NCBI GenBank assembly: GCA_023300255.1
Contig: JALZWC010000259.1
Location: forward strand, 1-9,955
From: Saprospiraceae bacterium
Lineage (GTDB): Bacteria; Bacteroidota; Bacteroidia; Chitinophagales; Saprospiraceae
Length of the DNA: 9,955 nucleotides
Direction of reading: 5' to 3'
Shown: piece after piece, positions 9,101-9,955 of the stretch
Numbering within the stretch: the stretch's first letter is position 1
Layout of the letters: every line of letters starts with the position of its first letter
Position numbers and translations under genes: made by a program
Notes under the pieces: generated by a model
Told to the model about the DNA's origin: nothing
What the model saw: the letters and a program-made list of their open reading frames with translations, nothing else
The model's database searches: none

Positions 9101-9955
9101 TGATTTTGAACTTATTGATGTTTTTGATTTAGCACAAATAAAGCAACTGGCTACCCCTGGTCCTTACGCCTATGGTGATACTTTGCATTATATGATTACC
9201 GTCCTTAATCAAGGAAACATTGCGGCTAATAACATTTATGTTTTTGACCATATTCCACCTGGTTTAAGCTATGATCCTACTTTAAATTTAGATTGGTCAG
9301 GAGCAGCTCCAACCGTAGATATTCTAATAGAAGATGTCTTATTACCAGGGCTTGCTCATCAATTAGATTTGTATTTAATTCTGGAAGAGAATGTAGCTGG
9401 TATTGATAGCTACACCAATATTTCAGAAATCAGTCAAAGTGAAGATGATGAAAATAATGATACCTCGAATGCCGATGCAGATAGTGATCCTGATGGTAAC
9501 GCTACAGATGATGAAGGAGGCCAACCAAAAGAATCAACAGATGATCAACTAGACGGTAATGGAGTAGATGATGAAGATGATCATGATCCTGCAATCGTAG
9601 ACATTTTTGATCTAGCTTTAAAGAAGACCATCGTTGATGTTGGCCCTTACAAATATGGAGAAGTATTGACTTTTAACTTTACTATTTATAACCAAGGAAA
9701 TGTTCCTGCTCAAAATATTGAGCTCTCAGAATTTACGCCCTGTGGATATAGACTCGCACCAGCTTCCACTGCTTGGTCTAATAGTGGAGGCATAACGACC
9801 ACCACTATTACGAGTACCGTTCTTCCTGGAGACTCTTTAATTGTCCCTATTTATTTGATCCCTCAACCTTGCAATGAGCCTGATGCTTGGAAAAATACTG
9901 GCGAAATTAGTATGGCGCAAGATCCTTCTGGAACAATCGTCGATGATATTGATAG
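66..9955 (+). CDS. Giant secreted DUF11-repeat surface protein (adhesin-like), 3' end outside window
   Basis: One uninterrupted frame of 3,296 complete codons plus two bases, running off the right edge. I chose ATG 66 because it gives a signal-like N-terminus (MRKND followed by a hydrophobic stretch), although the frame is also open upstream of it. Order of parts: signal-like segment (residues 1-28), helical segment (75-124), Cys-dense beta modules (about 137-1942), PKD-like domain (1943-2019), Ig-like domain (2020-2099), then eight DUF11-type repeats from residue 2100 separated by Asp/Glu/Asn-rich linkers. There is no catalytic motif. By hand count there are about 80 cysteines in the first 2,100 residues and only about 12 in the next 1,200. 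Proteins built this way in Bacteroidota are typically exported to the cell surface or medium by the type IX system and act as adhesins or structural stalks. The C-terminal sorting domain that would show this is not in view. The function is inferred from architecture and the exact substrate is unknown. Confidence 0.93.
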   Translation, partial: MRKNDLFFNGISMLLFATYIFLSINYSYQEEHSTTVNSSTNTTSFGYDPVLIATTFINYLELNNNLSATPTKLKDISLEQELTTLQELQSQLLFASCEVENNIALQIVTLREKIITDIKNQAGYESTSSMMDIPCPEIQVVELLGIPGFAETNALVVCGKPDTLAFLIFIEEAGIISGTQMTTTFLPGIQYAGFESTHYGSATISNLDPNPDKPNFLLEGITEGIYIGYIGVEATCDVNTAAFDYMVGLDFSFIYEDTLGNFQQCRQSVTPLRAYNSIIKEPVLNFRRSPNFNISALNREFCQDIQISQDGIDAYVEEMAFSICNIDFSNELMLNSISLNGAAIPYNYNATDGTVNMTISGEDFLNNSAPNPSDTLFNESEILSIRVCMQVDECPTENTQFISYKASYYCNGDICQAIESDGEILIRPASRPIPIATSSLIQEPGICGAPAILEMTLQSSIADSAAGIFTDVTFGFETCEQSSLDISKVTIGGTTIPASTYNWIGGDLTIDLSTLTTDPDGVGGIIDADGDGAVDDLPGGELLTIRVELDFVCALAPDPGSIVCSSIDCSFAQFFVAAKRDCGQAFTYQPAVEDFSITNGATYIELKNQDVISTSLTGYNFGTTRTTGANCSPLPVRVKTIEFCYIYERENISPCATANSSNRLQVLFDGSPALVNDINFVAGSGQMTVNGTTTQSGVTGTFTNISTASRLLVLPIGELNVGDEVCYIYQLEADSASCSPAIYMNGTHQVIETCDTGGCTCETVKACDTALFRSDPSNCSCTCDISSGANTRRWNLGYTDECMTAKVDIADVPTEDLNRYLPCDTMYYEGWMTFNSPESVGELYQWYFIANITNLGNNGWTGNDDTELMIDGTGTELLGLDFSPQGGGGAKTPIDIGSLSDCLDDPSTGGATGFFAYAGKTPWSDVTRNTPLCSSTYEYHDGNLFGVYFRNFNKLEDCRGTETASWEEVDCLDQLKATYNIGVGDTIYMRWLLPLTKNVKAAANKIADPGFTFRDPQIINVASGHFLDEFDSDCLVGLSNCRINSPFTTFCPEEVKALTTITIDDCGGSVEHTFNVVKPTPVNWFSAEYRPFFTMEDIEIPIYSPLIYCGNARLVGKCGTEYPLTIQSMTNQSCATVDGQEYCTVSSGNIGGITFNPEADGYPGLGVGLGGYLDDFKIVYDLCKVCPSETGDLSSYEIKYDYRTCGVLNEACFRCNQATNNTSNELPNVCGLNGATLVDRNESYYGVLGLDSLVRWDDVTSGDVVIMDVSNGFPALSQDQSQNLLSSGAPGVSEELNTFTICADNDPSLETHKGVLASISLTNSVALIGAYDAAMNPLVLDPVSTSATATTYAVFLPDLAPGDCTTFKIGTQLLFCPVAPDKPEICVTTTSGCMDPAIMAALAGTTAACNSIETCYQYVFEEAGIQADFLLPDGGPYALCDTIPMAVLVKNVKGTTVTDLILDLDLPLTGVQIIPNSFEASYPNSGDFTLPFYQIVDPLITGNNLLYSEDNDFSNAIHSNGLPGITSMADSNHIIVRFLLETICDEFVSGSQSSFEATVADPCSPNRLTSGIVKSNQIIINGANPADFGQVLITAKPSEAYCGQDTPTFKITGQNISEKALGDSVIMCVTLPAELTYQPGSMRYIIPASLSAGTEIVSTINGQTQVCFQGFENMPVGGAFTLNFEADFDTNAACGDYDIMVDTKNIVEDQSCTDGGICDVFVQSSVNPTFTMTLKGPLETADLQFFRECTGTDDPVTICYEATLRNPGPSYTGTVTVNLHDDVLADQVLDFYDPILGTQTHSTVSVASGDFITISGCFTVDEINSCPVILDLVYDSPCECNHLATPYSSLEPAFTAMLPPTTVLCPGEELGMEVCGNYTITYDPASNIVTRMVGDSLYLSVVDQSIVTQLNFSGTAGECIVNEIRFIRGVEEFDINIKDSMTCQDQPVVLELTVPIEYQDYVDVQWSPATFLDDPNRIDPLFTSGIPGTYKYEIALTFNGGCLLKDSVCVEVKPINVITITGDTEICFPYETNTLTADAGFDYYEWYLVDGGFEIINASTTTNTWTGPTMPGKYIVKGFRSTDMCPSVSDAIMIMQAECIDLELEKTICEIDAVPNFGDTISYQIVVCNRRSPDSLLTHDANMVAVTDMLPAGVMYVSHTSTQGTYAAGGGGVWQIGTLLSGTCETLKLSVKLTDYGKQINTAEITNSDKEDIDSEENNDDGDQSEDDEDMAMFTLEPFDLALKKIICPDMMVPVVMVGEVIDYCIIVENQGAVDAYNISLMDHPAPEISVIDPDWTGGPVSWTYEYLDSLLVGQMDTIRFTAQLNAVPPDSFAINFAEILDAEDIEGDHPIDIDSTPDADCANDGPFEDNLTDNTNGDEDDHDPAAIYVKVTDLALKKETSITAPVKVGDAIPYTITVYNQGNVPSTNIKISEYIPAGLELNVAASPGWMDMGNVAMFLVTDILGIGEFIEIPVTMTVLSGANPTNLINVAEISSFQDTLGFDITYNDQDSDGDTDPNNDGVPMPGDPDDNNIFGDAEIGEDEDDSDPEGLNIFDLALIKTTASTGPFTYGDVVTFDFTVYNQGNIPATNIQITEFTPCGYTVAPSSLPLWAVTGDLARTTISDVLQPGDSKVVSINLIVQACTDPDAWKNIGEISASTDDEGNNTTNSDADSVADEFPNNDGDMEDNASANENGDEDDSDFELIEIFDLALIKEIVTPSPYQYGDLVEFKITVFNQGNTTANNIIVSDTIPSGYAYSPATNTGWTGTAPVVDYLIPGTLAPGGSTTMSMWLEVLMTAGGDGIYTNIAEISMAQDASGMPGKDADSAPDKDFQDDEGGEPEGPTDNQTDGNGMDDEDDHDPAIIEIFDLALNKTTTNTGPFKYGDVITFDFTVYNQGSIAATNIEITEFTPCGYSVAPSAMPLWAVNGGLATTTLSGPVLAGDSMVVSIDLIVQPCGSPDAWKNTGEISSAQDPSGMPVFDIDSTPDNNPDNDGVMDDNTTDNSNGDEDDSDFELIDVFDLAQIKQLATPGPYAYGDTLHYMITVLNQGNIAANNIYVFDHIPPGLSYDPTLNLDWSGAAPTVDILIEDVLLPGLAHQLDLYLILEENVAGIDSYTNISEISQSEDDENNDTSNADADSDPDGNATDDEGGQPKESTDDQLDGNGVDDEDDHDPAIVDIFDLALKKTIVDVGPYKYGEVLTFNFTIYNQGNVPAQNIELSEFTPCGYRLAPASTAWSNSGGITTTTITSTVLPGDSLIVPIYLIPQPCNEPDAWKNTGEISMAQDPSGTIVDDID
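288..437 (+). other. Predicted helical, possibly coiled-coil segment
   Basis: Residues 75-124 are rich in Leu, Glu, Gln and Lys with leucines at helix-like spacing (for example LEQELTTLQELQSQLL), and contain no Pro and a single Cys. It is the only long stretch in view that looks helical. Everything after it looks like beta strands and turns. It lies between the signal-like region and the first beta module, so it could be a spacer or a short oligomerisation helix near the mature N-terminus. This is judged by eye from composition only. Confidence 0.4.
1644..1673 (+). other. DxDxDG-type calcium-binding loop
   Basis: Residues 527-536 read DADGDGAVDD, matching the Dx[DN]xDGxxDD loop of thrombospondin-type-3 and EF-hand-like calcium sites. 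It lies in a Gly-rich turn between two predicted strands, just after TTDPDGVGG. It is the only such perfect loop I noticed in the Cys-dense region, whereas Asp-rich sites are frequent in the C-terminal linkers. Calcium binding is inferred from the motif. Confidence 0.5.
2325..2414 (+). other. Seven-cysteine cluster
   Basis: Residues 754-783 contain seven cysteines spaced C-x4-C-x-C-x5-C-x11-C-x-C-x-C, including two C-x-C pairs (CTC and CSCTC). Codons for the cysteines begin at 2325, 2340, 2346, 2364, 2400, 2406 and 2412. It separates two larger beta regions, and the density is several times that of the surrounding protein. A small disulfide knot acting as a rigid hinge, or a metal site, would both fit. 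An odd number of cysteines leaves one free or bonded outside the cluster. I do not recognise a named family. Confidence 0.55.
3960..5630 (+). repeat. Four degenerate DUF11-like beta modules
   Basis: Four consecutive modules, at about 3960-4337, 4338-4826, 4827-5252 and 5253-5630 (126-163 residues each), share a loose DUF11-like plan: an opening strand, a Cys, a strand rich in Val/Ile, and a later turn. Examples are MAVLVKN then LDLDLPLTGVQI in the second, VIMCVTLPAELTYQPGS in the third, and ATLRNPGPSY then VNLHDDV in the fourth. The NPGPSY turn parallels the NQGN turn of the later repeats. Unlike those repeats they have several cysteines each and lack long Asp-rich linkers. They may be an older, diverged generation of the same module. 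Boundaries are approximate. Confidence 0.45.
5892..6122 (+). other. PKD/gliding-protein-like beta domain
   Basis: Residues 1943-2019 begin TCQDQPVVLELTVP, continue with VQWSPATFLDDPN and an IPGTYKYEI strand, and end with a GGCLLKDSVCVEV strand. The 'WsP...fldd' signature, followed by a 'pGtY.Y.v' strand and a late 'C...d.v.V.V' strand, is the pattern of PKD-like domains found in many Bacteroidota gliding and type IX-secreted proteins. Such domains act as spacers or carbohydrate/protein-contact modules. It sits directly before an Ig-like domain and marks the switch from the Cys-dense part to the repeat stalk. Confidence 0.5.
6123..6362 (+). other. Ig-like beta domain preceding the repeat stalk
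   Basis: Residues 2020-2099 start with ITGDTEICFPYETNTLTA, followed by FDYYEWYLVDGG with the central Tyr-x-Trp, then MPGKYIVKGF and CPSVSDAIMIM. The 'G...iC....tLtA......y.W.......pG.Y.v.......C.S.sd...i' series is the usual Ig-like/PKD-like fold of Bacteroidota surface proteins, with two cysteines (codons at 6144 and 6321) placed to bridge the sheets. It leads directly into the first DUF11 repeat at 6363. Confidence 0.55.
6363..6779 (+). repeat. DUF11 repeat 1
   Basis: 139 residues (2100-2238), the closest to a textbook DUF11 unit: IDLELEKTI, then FGDTISYQIVVCN, VAVTDMLPAGVMYVS, VWQIGTLLSGTCETLKLSVKL and INTAEITNSDKED. This shows the standard 'dleltKt.....GdtvtYtitvtN.G...a..v.vtD.LPaGl.yvs...G.w.ig.L..G.s.tl.ltv.v......NtAei' order. 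The acidic tail (DIDSEENNDDGDQSEDDEDMAMF) is shorter than later linkers. One Cys falls in the strand before the NRRS turn and another in the GTCETL strand. Confidence 0.85.
6780..7241 (+). repeat. DUF11 repeat 2
   Basis: 154 residues (2239-2392), opening FDLALKKIICPD, then VGEVIDYCIIVENQGAVDAYN, a divergent MDHPAPEIS turn in place of LPaGl, LLVGQMDTIRFTAQL and INFAEILDAED. The acidic linker includes DIDSTPDADC and ends DEDDHDPAAIYV, introducing the 'DDHDPA' linker form seen repeatedly later. The opening FDLALKK motif is shared with the following repeats. Confidence 0.8.
7242..7727 (+). repeat. DUF11 repeat 3
   Basis: 162 residues (2393-2554), opening TDLALKKETS, then VGDAIPYTITVYNQGNVPSTN, ISEYIPAGLELNV, IGEFIEIPVTMTV and LINVAEISSFQD. 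No cysteine. Its linker is the longest and most Asp-rich so far (DSDGDTDPNNDG, GDPDDNN, GEDEDDSDPEG), with several Dx[DN]xDG-like calcium-site candidates. The domain body resembles the later B subtype (IPAGL, no Cys), yet the linker before it is the 'DDHDPA' type that later precedes A-type repeats. Confidence 0.85.
7728..8189 (+). repeat. DUF11 repeat 4 (subtype A)
   Basis: 154 residues (2555-2708). Subtype A features: FDLALIKTT, TGPFTYGDVVTFDFTVYNQGN, ITEFTPCGYTVAPS, LPLWAVTGD, LQPGDSKVVSINLIVQAC and PDAWKNIGEIS. The two cysteines (codons at 7863 and 7995) are 44 residues apart and recur in every A repeat. The linker ends NGDEDDSDFELIEI. It is the first unit of the alternating A/B array. Confidence 0.85.
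8148..8177 (+). repeat. Exact 30-bp direct repeat, copy 1 (second copy 9081-9110)
   Basis: The 30 bases at 8148-8177 and 9081-9110 are identical and encode NGDEDDSDFE at the end of the linkers leading into B-type repeats 5 and 7. The copies are 933 bp apart. Flanking domain sequence differs at many silent positions, so the linker end is better conserved at the DNA level than the domains beside it. Confidence 0.85.
8190..8666 (+). repeat. DUF11 repeat 5 (subtype B)
   Basis: 159 residues (2709-2867). Subtype B features: FDLALIKEI, TPSPYQYGDLVEFKITVFNQGN, TANNIIVSDTIPSGYAYSP, NTGWTGTAPVVDYLI, LAPGGSTTMSMWLEV and YTNIAEISMAQD. No cysteine anywhere in the unit. The linker reads DADSAPDKDFQDDEGGEPEG and ends NGMDDEDDHDPAIIEI. 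Confidence 0.85.
8628..8653 (+). repeat. Exact 26-bp direct repeat, copy 1 (second copy 9567-9592)
   Basis: The 26 bases at 8628-8653 and 9567-9592 are identical and encode DDEDDHDP plus the first two bases of an Ala codon, in the linkers leading into A-type repeats 6 and 8. The spacing is exactly 939 bp, the same as the A-to-A repeat period. A related but not identical stretch occurs at about 7203-7223, before repeat 3. Confidence 0.85.
8667..9122 (+). repeat. DUF11 repeat 6 (subtype A)
   Basis: 152 residues (2868-3019), starting exactly 939 bp after repeat 4. FDLALNKTT, TGPFKYGDVITFDFTVYNQGS, ITEFTPCGYSVAPS, MPLWAVNGG, VLAGDSMVVSIDLIVQPC and PDAWKNTGEISSAQDPSG closely follow repeat 4. Cysteine codons at 8802 and 8934 are again 44 residues apart. 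The linker (DIDSTPDNNPDNDGVMDDN, then NGDEDDSDFELIDV) is the SDF form. Confidence 0.85.
9123..9605 (+). repeat. DUF11 repeat 7 (subtype B)
   Basis: 161 residues (3020-3180), starting 933 bp after repeat 5. FDLAQIKQL, TPGPYAYGDTLHYMITVLNQGN, AANNIYVFDHIPPGLSYDP, LDWSGAAPTVDILI, LLPGLAHQLDLYLIL and YTNISEISQSEDD follow repeat 5. No cysteine. The linker contains DADSDPDGNATDDEGGQPKE and ends NGVDDEDDHDPAIVDI. Confidence 0.85.
9606..9955 (+). repeat. DUF11 repeat 8 (subtype A), cut by window edge
   Basis: 116 complete residues (3181-3296) visible, starting exactly 939 bp after repeat 6. FDLALKKTI, VGPYKYGEVLTFNFTIYNQGN, LSEFTPCGYRLAPAS, VLPGDSLIVPIYLIPQPC and PDAWKNTGEISMAQDPSG match repeats 4 and 6. 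Cysteine codons are at 9741 and 9870 (43 residues apart). The unit breaks off inside the DDIDS start of its linker, so at least one more linker, and probably further repeats, follow outside the window. Confidence 0.85.

Noticed and set aside
6780..9955. Regularly spaced repeats suggesting a CRISPR array or DNA-level satellite
   Set aside because: The spacing is hundreds of bases, the repeats are in frame and conserved as protein rather than DNA, and the frame stays open throughout. They are protein domain repeats.
66..9955. Frameshift or internal stop splitting the gene into several genes
   Set aside because: I followed the frame line by line from 66 to 9953 and found no stop. The phase at the start and at the last codon agree.

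Overview
The window is almost entirely one protein-coding gene on the + strand. The reading frame that includes the ATG at 66 stays open through the last base (9955). It gives 3,296 complete codons with no stop, and the gene runs off the right edge. I read every line of the frame and found no interruption or frameshift. No RNA gene, mobile element, CRISPR array or second gene can be supported. The sequence is AT-rich (roughly 40% GC by eye) with A/T-ending codons. The architecture suggests a marine or sludge Bacteroidota member, perhaps Saprospiraceae or a relative: a giant secreted protein made of cysteine-rich beta modules, PKD/Ig-like domains and DUF11 repeats joined by Asp-rich linkers. 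The lineage is inferred from architecture only.

Layout: 1-65 is a short leader with no clear promoter or Shine-Dalgarno site. 66-149 encodes a signal-peptide-like N-terminus. 288-437 encodes a probable helical segment. 474-5891 encodes about 1,800 residues of Cys-dense beta-sandwich-like modules. These include one DxDxDG loop (1644-1673), a tight seven-cysteine cluster (2325-2414) and several degenerate DUF11-like modules (3960-5630). 5892-6122 resembles a PKD/gliding-type domain and 6123-6362 an Ig-like domain. 6363-9955 holds eight DUF11-type repeats of 139-162 residues, the last one cut by the window edge.

The most distinctive structure is in the last 2.2 kb. Here the DUF11 repeats alternate between two subtypes, A and B, forming a higher-order repeat of 313 residues (939 bp, seen at exactly that period twice). 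A-type repeats carry a conserved pair of cysteines that B-type repeats lack. The acidic linkers also alternate, between a 'DEDDSDF' and a 'DEDDHDP' form.

The likely job is a long, calcium-stiffened extracellular stalk or adhesin, probably exported by the type IX system. The C-terminal sorting signal that would confirm this lies outside the window. This is a recognisable class of protein. I see no clear new enzymatic or defence system, and the novelty is in its repeat organisation.
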